A DNA stretch of 64,000 nt from contig OZ005697.1 in NCBI GenBank assembly GCA_963930775.1, positions 5,354,292 through 5,418,291 of the forward strand, written 5' to 3'. Numbering within the stretch: the stretch's first letter is position 1; the number at the start of each line of letters is the position of its first letter. Of this stretch, positions 47,297 through 61,900 are shown one piece after another. The notes under the pieces were generated by a model, which was not told the origin of the DNA, made no database searches, and was given only the letters and a program-made list of their open reading frames with translations. The translations under genes and the position numbers were made by a program. The stretch is from Cliona cf. orientalis (lineage: Eukaryota; Porifera; Demospongiae; Clionaida; Clionaidae).

Positions 47297-47589
47297 GTCA
47301 ACCAGTTCGCGCGCCCCAACATACGCGTATGACGTCACGCGCGCAGAGGGAAGTCAAAGGTGCGCATTAATTTAGTACTTTTCATGAGGGACGAGGGAGT
47401 TATCCCCAGTAGCAATTTATTAATGCAAGTAAGTTCACGCTTTGACGTAATCCCGTGGATAAATAAAACTAGCCTTGTGCTGTACGAACGATGCGTGACA
47501 TGCCACGATCAACCTGACGCTCGGAAGCTGTACGGCGCTATCGAGTTCATCTAAGCATCGAAACCGAGATCTCGAGTCGGTCTCAGACT

Positions 47590-48236
47590 CCGGTGTAGGA
47601 GAGATATGGGCTACACCAATTTCACTAGTGGTTTGAACCCCCCCCCCCCCCCCCCCCCCCGTAGGGAAATGGGAATCCCACTAGTTAATGTGCACGCCTG
47701 TGTCACGCTGTCAACGCTCCCCCCCCCCCCCCCCCGGATAGTCCAATGCGCTATCACAATTTCAAGCAGTGGCGTAGGCGGGGGTAGGGGGTGCTCGGGC
47801 TCGAGCATCCATTGAACAGACTCATCCAGCATCCGCCTTGGAAGATAGTTACATCCCAAGCTAGAACGCGTTCTCTTTGACAATTTGAACTTCGACCTTG
47901 ACGGTTAATATGTATGCGCGACCAATTTTTTTTCTTTTTTTTTGCGCGCGCGTACCCTTGGCCACATCTACTATATCACTAACCACGATTTTAAAATCTG
48001 TGATGCTTTATAGTCGTAGCTACCTACATTGATCATCACCTCTGACAATGTCAATATAATAGAATACTGTGACAAAGTCAGCAGCACCGGCGGTGGGGTT
48101 CCCATTTCACTAGGGGTCCCTCTACTCCTAGTGATTTGGGCACTCAGGGGTCCATATTTCACTTAGCCCATAACACTACTAGTGATATGGGTTGGGGGTG
48201 CCCAAAAAGTGGGGTCCCCATATCCCCGCTACACCG
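47590..48236. mobile_element. CCGGTGTAG-ended element, copy 2
   Basis: The left end CCGGTGTAGGAGAGATATGG and right end CCCATATCCCCGCTACACCG are inverted. Subterminal palindromic words (TTTCACTAGTGG, CACTACTAGTGATATGGG) parallel those of copy 1 with different cores. It contains two long C tracts (47637-47660 and 47720-47736). Confidence 0.6.
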
Positions 48237-48594
48237 GCATCGATGTGGTTTATAGACTATTGACGACCATTACCATAATACTAGGGGCCTGGTACACACT
48301 GCATGCGCATGCGCGGGGGACCCCAGAAAAACGTGGGGTACTAGGATACTAACGCATACTCTCCGTTTATCGTCCATAGAACTCTACGTCATGCAGAACC
48401 CGCGAACGATCACTATTATTATTATTATTAATTTGTTAATCACACCACAATAGGTGTACTGATAACATAATTATAATGTATAAAATAATATTAGTAGTAG
48501 TCATTAAGAGCTAGTGTTAGGTTATGGGATAGTGTGGCGCGATGTGAGCTGCATCTTTTGCAATTGGTGAGCTATATTTAGAATTAAAACGCGG

Positions 48595-49353
48595 CTGGTC
48601 TCGTGCCCAGACCCCACCCCATAAATAGCGATTACAGACCTCCAAGGGCCTGCAGTAGATCGTGAATATCTCGGCTCTGGCTGGGAGTACACTCATGAAA
48701 CAAATTGTAGTAGATAGCTCAATGAAAAAGCTATCTACCGAGGCCTTAACCTTGCAAATCGGTCCCGCGGAATCGCCGCTAGCTTCATTTTTGCTTGTAT
48801 TAAGTTTCTATGGAGAAAAGTTTAGGTGGGCGTGGCTTCGTAACGGTTTTGCCTACGATCGCGTTATAAGCGCCGTTGGATAGAGCTCGTGGAGAGCTAC
48901 CTTCTGATATTCGAACATTGATATCCCACTGGGAGAAGTTCCGCGGAAAAAACGGTGAAATTTGGAGGTCTGTAATCGCTACCATAAAGGGGGAAAGGGG
49001 TCTGGTGAATTTGGACCGTTTCCTTGGTTTGGCTAGTCTCGTGCCCAGACCCCACCCCTAGGCCCTGGGCACGAGACTAGGTTTGGCCGGCTCGGTGGGC
49101 GCGCGCCGACACTACGGTAGTGAAACAAACGTTGAATCTGATTGGTCATTGGCGCGGCTGCGCGCGGGCCGACAATTCAAATTTATACAGCAGGCAATGG
49201 CGCTTTGAATTTCTGCGATTGGCGAGTCATATGACTAAGGTAAAGCTGCAATCTCATTGGAGCGCTCAAATTCCTTTCCTTGGCCCAAGGATTGTGCCCA
49301 AATTCACCAGACCCTTTTCCCTCCTCGAGGGTAGGGTCTGGGGACGAGACTAA
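48595..49353. mobile_element. Two adjacent CTCGTGCCCAGACCCC elements
   Basis: The outer ends GTCTCGTGCCCAGACCCCAC and GGGTCTGGGGACGAGACTA are inverted. Between them a head-to-head junction, GTGCCCAGACCCCACCCCTA followed by GGCCCTGGGCACGAGAC, lies at 49030-49080. The phrase GGGGTCTGGTGAATTTGG is mirrored by AAATTCACCAGACCC. Related to 10482-10864. Confidence 0.6.
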
Positions 49354-49925
49354 AACGCGACCAACGTTGACGATCTTTACCGCGATAATTTGCGCATGCG
49401 CTATGAGCTAGCGAGCACGTGTTTGACGTATCGCTACGTTTTTACATACATACAAATAATATACGTAAGTTTCTCGTAGTACTGATAATAGTGTGGGGCT
49501 CGCCCCAATTAATTATACACCACGAGAACTACATGTATGTAGCTACTGGGGATGTGGTCAAGTTTTCATTATATCCCTAGTAGCAATTTACTTTTCTGAA
49601 ACAAGCAATATTTGCCCGGCCAGTAGCTAAGGGTATCAACTCGTGAAATTTTGCACAGATATAGGTGAATATGGAAAATGGTTCTGTAAAGTTTGTATAG
49701 TGACTCTTTACCACATACAATGAAGCTACTAGGGATGTGTTAATCGTTTCATTAACAAAAAAAAGTAAGTTATGGATATATAATTATTATAGCTATAATA
49801 ATAATAATGTAATTGCTTGTACTGGATCATTATACTACTGTGAAGTCAAAGCGGAGTACACATTGTACTGACCAGCCTATAATGTTATAACTATGTGTCC
49901 CATGATGTCTATTCTACAATTTAAT

Positions 49926-52900
49926 TTATGTGCAGCCTTCAGGTAGTAAGGAGTTGACACGTTCTAAGTAATCAGTTTGTTGCTGAAGCTCTAGAAGGGT
50001 AGCTTCTAAATTACTTCTTGCTTCTGCTTGCATAGTTACCATATTCTGAAGTTCTTGGTATAAAATTGTTGCATTATATGACAAGCGATCGCCCAAATTT
50101 TGAAGAAGCAGTTCAATAGCTGTTATGTTCTGTGACCGAGTTTGATCAAGAAGGGTATCCAGATTCATTCGCAAATTGTTGACAATATCTGTAGTGCTTG
50201 AATTGGCATTCTTCAATGAGTTAGCTAGAATAGTGGCATTTTCTGTAGCTGCATGTATTTCATCTATCCTAGAAACATTGCTGAAGGTATAATTTTGAAG
50301 TACAGATAAATATGAAGAATTCAGAAAGAGATCGTCAATATTTTCTTCAGTGTTTTCAACAAAAAGTGGCAAGTCCAATAATGAAATAATCTGTATGGGT
50401 TATTAGATGCAGATGAGTGCACATGTATTTGAACTAGCATTAATTTATACCTTAAGTAATTGTACACACTTGTATTGGTGGCTACTAACTGCATAGCTAT
50501 TATAATGTACGTTCCATGAGCAAGAGGGCACTGCAGTCCCACAAAGAGGATCTACAATGCTTACATAGATGATATGCCTTATTTGTTATTCAAACGAGCG
50601 TCAATTTATTGTGAACCACGATTTTTTCTTAAGCTGTCAATTAATTAATCCGAAAAATAAACTTGCCTATATACTACACACTGGTACCAATGTGATTCAT
50701 AATTAATTTTGGCTTGATAATGCGAACTGGTAGGCTCAGGAATACCCCACCTACCGTATTTCTTCTAAAAATTCGGCCCTTCTAATTATTCGGCACCCTT
50801 TACCGAATGATTGAATATAGTCTCTAATTTTTCGGCAAAGGTCGTCATGTGTATATGCTATAAACGGGATTGGAATGCGCACGCAGACAGAATGATGAAT
50901 ATTAACCTCTAAAAATTCGGCGAAGCTAAAGCAATATTATTATTTCCATGCCGAATTTTTAGAAGAAATACGGTATATACAGATTTGCACCACTTGTTGA
51001 TTGCTATAAGCATAATAAAAGTCTGGGTGGTATAACTTTGCTCGCTGGCTCTTGCTCATGGCACATTCCATACAGATCCCAAATTCTAAGTGCAGTGAAT
51101 ACACAATAATAACACCGTGCATAGTGACCTCATAGGGTACAAAGACATGTCAACATTATTACTTACCTGTTCAGCTTCTCTTGTGGTATCCTTTGCATTG
51201 GTGGCTATTTGTGTTGAACTTTGGATTTCAATATTTGCTTGTTCGATCTCTATAGTGATGTTTCTGGCTAGGCTTTGTGTTTCTCTAGCCCTACTTTCAA
51301 TAAGCTGTGCATCAGCAACTATCTGACTTATATCTTCACTGACATTCTGTGACTCACTACTAAAGTTTTGTAACTTCCAAAGAATTTCCTGAATATGATT
51401 GATGGTAGCAAGGACCAACATTAAACCTTGTTCAGCCTTCATTTCCTGGATGGCAAGCTCAGTATAGGCATTGCTTAATCTTGTGGTAAGATTGGTTATA
51501 TTGGTTTCAAATTTGTCAAAGTTCTCCACATATAAACCAACTATCCTATAAATTGCAGCATGCTGGTTGAAGTAGGTGTTGATTTCAGGCATGATGTCCA
51601 AAATTGTATGGTTTTTTGTGTCTGTAGCATTGTAGATGAGAGTACTTAGATCATCTTCTACATTCTCATAGTATGGTAGGTGAGTAGGCTGCTGCCGAAT
51701 CAGAGCTCCCAAGGATGCTATTTCTGTAAATAGCATTTCCAATTCACTTTTTGATGACAGAATAGCTGAACTGAGAGAAACAGATTTCAGTTTTAGATTC
51801 TCAGATGTGCTCTCAATGACTGCAATTGTATCTTGCACATTCCGTACCGCACTTGTGCCCAATTTGGAATACGTTTGAGTTGAGTCAATGAGATCACTGA
51901 GTTCAATTATTTGAAATGATATTATTTGACTGATATTAAAGAGATCCTCTGCAACTGAATTTATAAGCATAAATTTTTCTTCAATCATATTTAGAGCTTG
52001 TGCTATCTCAAGAACAGTCATTGATTGAAGGATCTGCTCGAGTGCCTGTTGTGTAGCAATAAAATTAGACATAGTACGATCCATTAGTTCTTCTGATGTT
52101 GATGCCAAAACAAGAACGGTTGTTGAAACGCTCCTTAAGTCACTGAGGTCAACTTCGATCTGTCTTAGTTGCCCCAGAAGTGTGTCATTCAGGGTTGCCA
52201 TAAGGTGTTCATATTGAACTATTATTGAATAATATCTGGTTAAAGTACTATTCACCAGACTTAAGGTTATATTTGATTGTACTTGTGTATCAGCCAATTG
52301 ATCACTGATAGCATGTTCTTCATCCCCAAATGATGCTAGTATCTGTTGTAGTCGTATAATACTGTCATTAAAGGATTGCTTTATCTGTAGAAAGTTTTGT
52401 TGAAGTTCTTCATAGCAGTCGGGGCACACTGAAAGAATTTCGCATGATCACTAAAAGTGTAACACAATAAGGTTTGAGCAACTTACATACACATCCTTCA
52501 TCAGTCTGAAAATAATTCAATACACACTGACTGCAGGTTCTACTTGTTGCTCCAGACTGACAAGTACAAATCCCATTTTCATCACATGATTCAGATACAG
52601 AATTGGAGACCACACACATACACTCTACAGATAAAGAACTGTGATGCCATCCAGAAATATTGGTAGCAATTAAAATTAATTAACTTAAGTAGTTGGATCC
52701 CAAATATTTATTATTGATAACATTGGCGGATTTTAGTTCGGTGGTTTGGTATAGGATCCACATATATACATGTACATGTACATATTATAAGATTGGCGGA
52801 TTTAATTTGGCAGGCAGACTGTACCACCAAATTTAGTTTCAGGCCAAATTTTCAGGCTGAGTAGCAATTCTGATTTGGATTTCATCAGTATGGTGGAAAC

Positions 52901-55900
52901 ATAACATTGGAGTCTAATAGAAACATCATAATCAAACAACTTTCCATAATGAAGCTTGTATATACTCTCAACATAACTGACAGGGTTTCATCCAGTGGGG
53001 TGGCCGGGGGGCAGCATTCCCTCAAACTCCCTAGCTTCTCCCCCTAAAACTTTGACTTACCATATGGCGGGTAATTTTCGTGGGTGCTAATTTTCGTGGA
53101 AAGTCGGAAAAGGCCCTCAAAATTAATTTTCGTGGTTTTAAATTTCATGACAGCAACCAGTCAAGGGGCGTGGCACTGCAGCACAAGCGATGGTATAATC
53201 GATGCGCGCGCTCGCGATCTCGCTCACCATCTTCTTTGTTACTAATCCATACCTGCAGAGGCTTGGACAAATAGTATGAGATAGAAGAATATTAGTGTCT
53301 AAGACACTATCAGCCGTGGCTACTGTTGCTTGCTACACTGGTAAGGGTAAGTGTTGGCTGCACTGCCACGATGTTTGTGGCCACGCCCATCATCATGGAC
53401 TCGCATAATACCATATCACCGGCACCGTAGGCATTAATTTTCGTGGGTGGGAAAATTTCGTGACTGCCAAATCAACAACGAAAATAACGAAAATTAGCAC
53501 CCCACGAAAATTACCCGCCATACGGTTATATCACAATATCACAATAAGTCACCAAATCATACCACTAGCATCTTTTGATCAAAAATTACCCGAAACAATC
53601 TGGAGTAATAATTATTCTAAAATACATCCCAAGAACTTGGCGTGCTACATACGCCCACTCATTTATTGCACTTCCACCCCAAATCTTTATTGCTAGATGA
53701 AACTCTGACTGATGACACGCTGTAACCTACACCAAACTTAACTTACAGATGACACATTGTACTAATACCTGTGCAGCCTTCTGGAGATAGTCCAAAGTAT
53801 CCTGTATCACACTGATCACATTTCAGTCCACTCACGCCATGTTTGCACTGACACTGACCAATAGCGTCACACTGAGTGCTCTCAGCACCTTCTGGATGAC
53901 AATCACAAGGCAAACATCCCAGCATACTACTATAGCCATAATGACTGTCATCACATTCAGTGCATCTTCTTCCAGTAACGTTTGGCAAGCAAAAACATTT
54001 TCCAGTAATGGGATCACAGGATGAGCTGTTGGACCCACGGCTATCACAGTCACATACTGCATAGACATGCAGTAAGGTTACAGCATATTATTTAAAAATC
54101 CTACAAACATACCTGAACAATTTTTCGCAGCAATTGCATCACCATAATATCCATCAGCACAAACTTCACACTGATCACCAACTGTATTATTGAGACACTG
54201 AAGACAAATACCAGACGTTTTATTACAAGCTTCAGGATTATCATAATCAATATTTCCATTGCACTGGCAGTCAGAGCATGTGGTTGGAGTTCCTGTGAGA
54301 TCTCCAGTAGGATCTCCAAAATATCCATTAATACAGGATTCACATTTCAGTCCAGTATGTCCTGGGGGACAATTAAAACAAATAACCTGGCCGAGAGTTG
54401 CATTAAAGCTGCATTCAGCAGAAAATTGCCCTGGTTCACTGGTACGAGGGCAAGGACAGAGTTGACAATGAATCTGCTGAAGTGGTTCACCGTAAGTACC
54501 TGGTTGACAGATCTCACAAAATCTTCCAGTGGTATAGTTGCTACAATTAGTGCATACACCTGTCTTTGAGTTACAAGAATCTGAAAATCCATTGCACTGA
54601 CAAGGTACACAGGAACCATTGGAGGATCGAGTATACCCATTGGCACACTGTTCACATGAAAGACCCTTGTAGTTTGGTGGACATGAGCACTGTTCAACCC
54701 ATGCAACTTGATCTTCACCTACAGACGATTGTTGCACTGTGTCCAGCATGATGGCATTGATGACTACTGGATCACTATAGCTAGCTGTAATGTACACATT
54801 GTCCAAGGAGAACAAGACTGACTGCAAAATAAAAGCATTGATGGGAAGATTTGTGGTCATATCAATCCATCCTGAAGACTCGTGCAGACGTACTTGAAGA
54901 ATAATTAACCCAGCATCAATGGATGCCATCGAAAAGTTTGCACCTATGCGTGTTTCGTCAGACAAAAGTATAACATCAGCTGGGAAAATTGTTGTTCCGA
55001 TCATTTCATGGGATGTATCTATAACAACCGTGAGGTACTGATTATATGAACTGAGTTTATTTCCACCAAATATTGATGGTGCTTGCAAATAAGTAGCTGT
55101 ATTGGATTCCAGTATGATACCAGTGGATGCATTGTAAGAAATACTGGTCTGATTATAGATTGTAGTCCACCCATGGCTTGCACTTTCATTGAATCGAGTA
55201 GTGATGACAACAGCAGTATATCCACTGGCTGAAGTACAGTTGAATGACTCTCCTGAACAAAAGCAAGGTTGACATCCAGAGGGGTTGGACTGACAAAGAT
55301 TGTAAGTTCCTTCTACACACTGAGAGCAATCCCTCCCTTCAACGTTTTGCTTGCATTGGCACTGACCAGTGAAATTATTACATAATGAACTGAATGATCC
55401 AGATATTTCACAAGAGCAAGAGCTACAGTGTTCAATCAGCAATATTGTATGGATTTCTATTATGGAATAATATTATACCTGCATCCAGTTTGTGAGAATC
55501 CAAAGTGCCGCTCCTGGCAAGTATTACAGCTGGCACCCCTAACTCCAGGCTTGCAAATACAAAGCCCACTTTGCTCATTACACTGTAGAGATACTGCACC
55601 TGCAATAAAAAGCAATGGTCAATTTTCCAAACTCCCATGACTAATCGAACACGACAAGACAAACCACAACAATTTTAACCAAGTCCAGCATAGAAGGAAG
55701 TTAATTACTCAGTAACAAAGTATAGTAGATAGGTTGGAACCTTTTGTTTGGGCTGAGCTAGCCTGGGCACGAGGCTAGGGCTGAACACGATCCACAAAAT
55801 TGCTACAGTAGTGGCCACACTGAAATTAGTACCTCAATATTATTATGGAAAGTATTTTTTTTCCATCACATTAGCTATATTTGGCATGAGACATTAAGTT

Positions 55901-58900
55901 GGGTTTCTCAAAAAATGCTAATTGTAGAAGTGCGGTACAACATAATGTAAGTGAACAACATAATATTCAGACTTGAATTACACAGCCTGGGTTTCTAAAT
56001 ATCACACTTAATAGAATAATATACAAAGGCTATTTTTGTTAAACGAGCATAGAACTAGAGCTCTGTAGAGCACATGCCCCGTGTGAAAGGGCCTGGGTAC
56101 GAGGCTAATGGCATGCATGCATTATGCATTGAGTAGACGATGGCTAAACAAAAAGGCACAATTTGTGATGCTGGTAGGTTGTGTCTCTCATACTGAAGCC
56201 AGTTTTCAACAAATTCGACTGATTTGTTGTGGTTATGAGTTGCTCAGGTGACTAGGTCTCAAGATATGGCGTATTTTGTACTCACGATGACATGACTGAT
56301 TACCCCTTGCACATATACATGTAACTTACAATTAATAGATTCTTACAATCATAACCTGTCCGACAGTATAGCGATCAATTAGTCATGCTTAAGGTGATCA
56401 TAATTACAATAATATTTTTACCATGCAGTGTTCTTAAAGAGATATGGATGTCCCAAACATGTGGGGAAATTTAGGCCATAACAATACTGGGTATTATTAG
56501 ATATTGTATAGGTTTATTGCCACGGTTATTGTAGTGGGTATAATATGCTATTGAGCTTGGCATAGCAGATCAATGACGATTTCAAGGAAGCATAAATTCA
56601 GGACATTTTGGTCTGTTGACCTTCATCAGCTGTACTAACAAAGGTCTATCAGAGGAGATCCAGAGACTCTGCAGAGGACTGAATGTGAAGATCTGCTTTA
56701 AGTCGCACAACACCCTAAGAGAGATAGGAGTGGTCTACGAGATACCATGCCAGGACTGTGAGAAGGTATACATTGGAGAGACTGGAAGAAGCCTCCAAAA
56801 GAGAATGATGGAGCACAAAGCAGCAGTGAGGAGAGGAGATAGGAACAATGGAATCGCTGTACATGCATGGGATGAAGACCATAGGATAGACTGGGAAGGT
56901 GCAAACATCAAGGAGCAACTGTGGAAGAGGAAGGCACTGGAGGCAGTACACATCTGCATGCAGCCTAACACGCACAATCTGGGTCGTGGCTTGATACTAA
57001 GTGATGTATGGCTACCTTTCACGAAGAAACAACAATAACTAATGTCATCAATATTCATTATTTATAACAATCATCTCATTACATCATTTCTGTTTTCAGT
57101 CTCTAGTCCATTGATTCCTTGGTTTTTGTTAGTACAGCTGATGAAGGTCTACGAACCAAAATGTTCCGAATTTATCTTTCCTTGAAGTTTTCATTGCACA
57201 ATAACATAATACTTGAAATTTTCATTGCACAATAACATAATACCCAATATATAATATTATATATGATGATAATTATATTACCGGGTATATGTAGGCATAA
57301 TGCAGATAGATATTCCAATGTAGGATCAGGCTTGTATTACCGTAGTGTCCTGGGTAAGTGCCCATGGGCGCTTAAACATAAATCGCAATTAAATTTTTGG
57401 CCTGCATGGGCGCTTACCCGGGATATAATTTCCATATGCATATTTTGTATAGAAACTGCTAAATTGACCCCTTGAAATGTGGTACATGGGGAGTTGGCGC
57501 TTGCCTACTGGACACTATGGTACATACAATAGCAAACAGACCACCATATAAATGCTGCTTATATCCCTTTTACATAGTTTTCTAGGACAATTATTCTTAA
57601 TATTATCGCACTGCTAAGTGTGCGATATTAACCCCCTTAGGGTGTACAGTGCGATATTAATTCCTTTAGGGTATACTAGTACTGTATACTTGATACTGAG
57701 GTAAGTTAGGAATATGAAGTGTACGGAGGGAATAATTGACACTACACAGGATACAATTTAGTAATCATTCAAATGACACTTGCCATGTGCAAGAACTAGC
57801 TAGCTAGTTCGTACGGTGTACCACGCTTCTCTCGATCGAGAAACTAAAAGGATGCCACTGTTATTGACAAAACTGATGCTGGACTATTATTAGCTAGTAG
57901 TACAGATAGACAGCTATTCAAAACACTCGTAGCTAGCTAGCTAGGCTACTGACAATCAACAGCTAACCTCGCTCAGTCAGCGAGTTCGAGTTGGATGGTT
58001 CTTTGTCTTGTCACTGTCAAAGTTGAACAATAGGTATTATAGACTACATAAACGTAGTCTATAGTATCTATGGTTGAATTTGTTTCTTTGGAGTGGCTTG
58101 TTTCCATGGAGAGGAGCCATTGACCAATCAGCGGTGAGATAAAACACTGCGGGGGGCCACTGTTTACTTCCTTGGGATATGAATTAGTTATATCACGTGC
58201 GCTCGGGATCTATGGTGACATATTGCACTCATCCCTCGGGCTTCGGTGCAATATATCGCATAGATCCCTCGCGCCCGTGATATAAACATTATATGAGACT
58301 GTAACAGTAAAAAGAAACTAGAGTCTGAGTTCTCTAGAGATATGCATATAGTAATATGTGACTTGGCAAAATAAAGTAGTAGTACAAAGGTTTTCTGGTA
58401 ACCCATACTCAGTGAACCTGCTTAGTATTTCCTTGGCTTGAAGGGCAATATTATATACCCCAGGGAACTAATAAAGGAACGTGCTACTGGAGAGCTAGGT
58501 TGTCCTAATGAAGATAAACCTACAGTATGAATCTGTTGTCAAAGATTACAAGTACATGTGTATACTCAGTAACTGATTCTTAATTAGCATACCAGTTATA
58601 TTGCAGCTACACTCTTTGCAGCCATCGCCAGAAGATAGATCCCAGTAGTTTTCTGCACATTCAGAACAATTCATACCCACAATGTTGCTCAAACAATTGC
58701 ACTTTCCACTCCCTCTGTCACATATAGCACTAATTGAGCCCTCAGAACTGCAACTACAGGCTGAGATGATAAAGCCATGATCACATACAGCTCTTATGTG
58801 AATAATTATGCAGCATACATACCACTGCATCCTGAAGAAGATAAGCTATGAAAACCAGGACGGCACATACTGCATTGCTGTCCTTGAACATTAGGTAAAC

Positions 58901-61900
58901 ATGGACACTGTCCTCCAAATGCCATACAAACTTGTCTTGGTATGGCTCCAACTTCAGAGCAGTTGCATCCTGAAAGGGAACATTATTATTGATTTGTACA
59001 AAAGAAGCTGAAGGCTCTTACTTAAAGCACCAGAATATAAGGCAGTAGACACCAAGAATATTGCTTGCCGACACAAGGGACTGATACTGTCTACAGTAGA
59101 CAGACTTCTATAATAACTAGCACACATGTCATAGTCAAGGAGTGTTGGACCACCCAATAATTCATATATTGTAGAAGCATTGACAAAGATTAGAATAAGT
59201 GAGTCAATACGCAGATTTGCAGTGCTATTCATCTGTCCTGAATCAAAATTGTCGAGCTCAAATTTATATGATCTTCCTCCTCGAAGACAGACTCTTTGTG
59301 AAATGGAAAGTCCATAACCCATATTCCATGATGAATACTCAATAGCAACAGTTTCATTTATCTCTGTAGTTGATTCACAAACAGGAGGATCATCTCCCTC
59401 TTCTGAGCCTACTGAAATAGTAAGTGACGCTGAAGACCATACACGAACACCCTCCAAATCATATCGAATTACAATGTCATAGAGGCCACTTATGGGAGGA
59501 ACCACACGTCCAAAGGTTATATTGCCAGCTTGATTGACCACTTGGTAATATCCATTGTCCCCGCTGGTCACGATTAAGGCATTTGGTACTCCAGCTGCGT
59601 ACTCTGCTTCATAGAGTAGATAATCAATGGATGGTAAAAAATAACCAGGAATGACATCAGAACACGTTCGTCCAGTTAAACCTGGTTGACAGAAACATTG
59701 TCCAGAATTTATGTCACAAAGTATGGATGATGATCCTCCAAGATTGCAGTCACAGGGTTGACAACCATCAAAGCTGCTAGAATTAAGCATGTAAAATCCT
59801 TCCATGCAAGAGTTGCACTTTCTTCCAACAACATTTGGTTTACAGATACATTCACCTGATAGAGTATCGCACTCAATTCCCATGCTCCCGGTAAGGTTAC
59901 ACTCACAGGCTGTGTGTACATAATCAAATAATACTAATACCTTATGAATAATGGTCATAATCACACACCTTGACAACCTTGTGGATTAGCCAAACTTAGA
60001 TTGAAGTATCCAGGAGCACATTTAGAACAGGTTCTACCAACCACATTCTCCTTACAAATACAATCTCCTATTTGAACACTTGTTGAGTTCTCCCTGGCAC
60101 AATCACCATCATTAGTGACACCAGGAATATGGCAACCACAAGCTATTTAATAATAATAATATAGTGAGTGTATAATTATGCACAATAATTTAACTAACCA
60201 ACACAAGCAGTTGGATCGGTGAAGGGGATTCCTTGCTGAGGATAGAAATAGGGCGCACAAATTTCACACTGTCTTCCAGAGGTATTATGCATACAGTTGA
60301 TACAAACACCTCCACTGGTACCATTGTTCAGTTCATAGATTGTCTCATCAAATTCACATAGATTTGAGTGTTTGTTACAGTTGCATTCTAAATATTTTAC
60401 AAATGCAGATCCACTTGATTGTAATAATATTACTCATGCAAAGCCTATTAGAAATACCACAATTTCTGTGTCAATGTGACTCATCCTAGGCACAAACGTA
60501 TGGAAGCCCAAATGGTTACTGCATAGTATGTTTATTTAGTCAGTAGATCCCTTTCTCATAAGGAGGAGTGATCTGGAAATGGGAGTCCCAGATAGGATAC
60601 CTTTACCCTTATAATAGCCAGAACATGTGAATATTTTTACCTCGCGAGTATGTGCAAGGGGTAAAACAATCGGTTTTGTCTGTTGTCGTCTGTCGTAAAC
60701 ACAAAAACTTGAGATCTAGGCATCTGAGTGACTCGTAAGTACAACATATCAGTCAATATCGTCGAAAAATTGGCTTCATTATGCTTCAAATCATTTGGCA
60801 AGGCCCATGAGTGTCGCAAATACTTCATTTTATTGGCCATACCTATGGACACTACTCACTACAGACCACTGTTCCGCTGATGCGCACAATCTGGCAAAAT
60901 ATGTTGTACATGCATGTAGCTAAAGGTCATCAATAGGCTCATGTTTGCTGGAGCTCTCTGATCTGACGTTGACACTGCAGCGCACGGGGTATGTGGTATG
61001 TGCTCTATAGAGCTCTAGTTGATCTATGGATTATGTAGCTTGAGGCTCAGATTGTCACCATCACTATCGAGCTGTGATAATTTTCTTATGCAAAATATTC
61101 TTGCTAAGTCTCCGCTGGGCCTATTCTGCTGATAAAAGTTCATGGACCAAGAAATAATGAGATATTGCATATTAAAAAACTGGGTGAGAAATTAGAGCCT
61201 GTAGAGAACATACATTGTACAGATGACAATATCGAATTTTTCTGGTTAAATTTTATTTAAATGCTACATGTGAGGCATAGCTGCAGGGGTCCTGGTGATG
61301 TCAGTGAAGATATTCCACCTCTCACCTCTCTTTACCCCAGGCCTTGCGCCTAGAAAGATATGGACTGCTACTACTTACACTTGGTTAGCATTCTGATTTG
61401 GTCCCATGGGGCTTCACATTTCAGCCAGCGGATAGCAGCATAATATAACTTTCACAAGCATTATTTAGAACATTTCACGATCTTTACCATGTACCAGTGT
61501 ACTAGTTGTGCTCACGACGACAATGACAATACTGGACGATACAACCGATTACTATACTCCTTGCGCATGTGTGCAGGGTAATCAACAAAGCTCCAATATT
61601 TTCAAATTGCAAATGGTAAATATTGCTGCTTCATCTCCCTCTCCAATGGATAAGTATCCACAGGAGCCCATCGGCTGGTCCTGGTATATACCCTTTTTCA
61701 ATTAATATGAACTATAATTATACCCAATGGCTTTAGTCAACTGTCCCTTTGATAACTGTCCACGAAATGTTCTTTGTTTCTATGTATCGAATAGCTGGAA
61801 ATTTTTGTCTGGAGAAAGTTTTGCCAATTTTGCTACCAACTTTCATTGGTGAAAACGAATTTTTTTGTCGTGTGTTAATGATTACATAGAGCACATACCC

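Noticed and set aside
53832-54718. Alternative frames under the laminin LE exons
   Set aside because: They are shadows of the Cys-rich laminin frame, which alone keeps phase across introns and matches the LE pattern.
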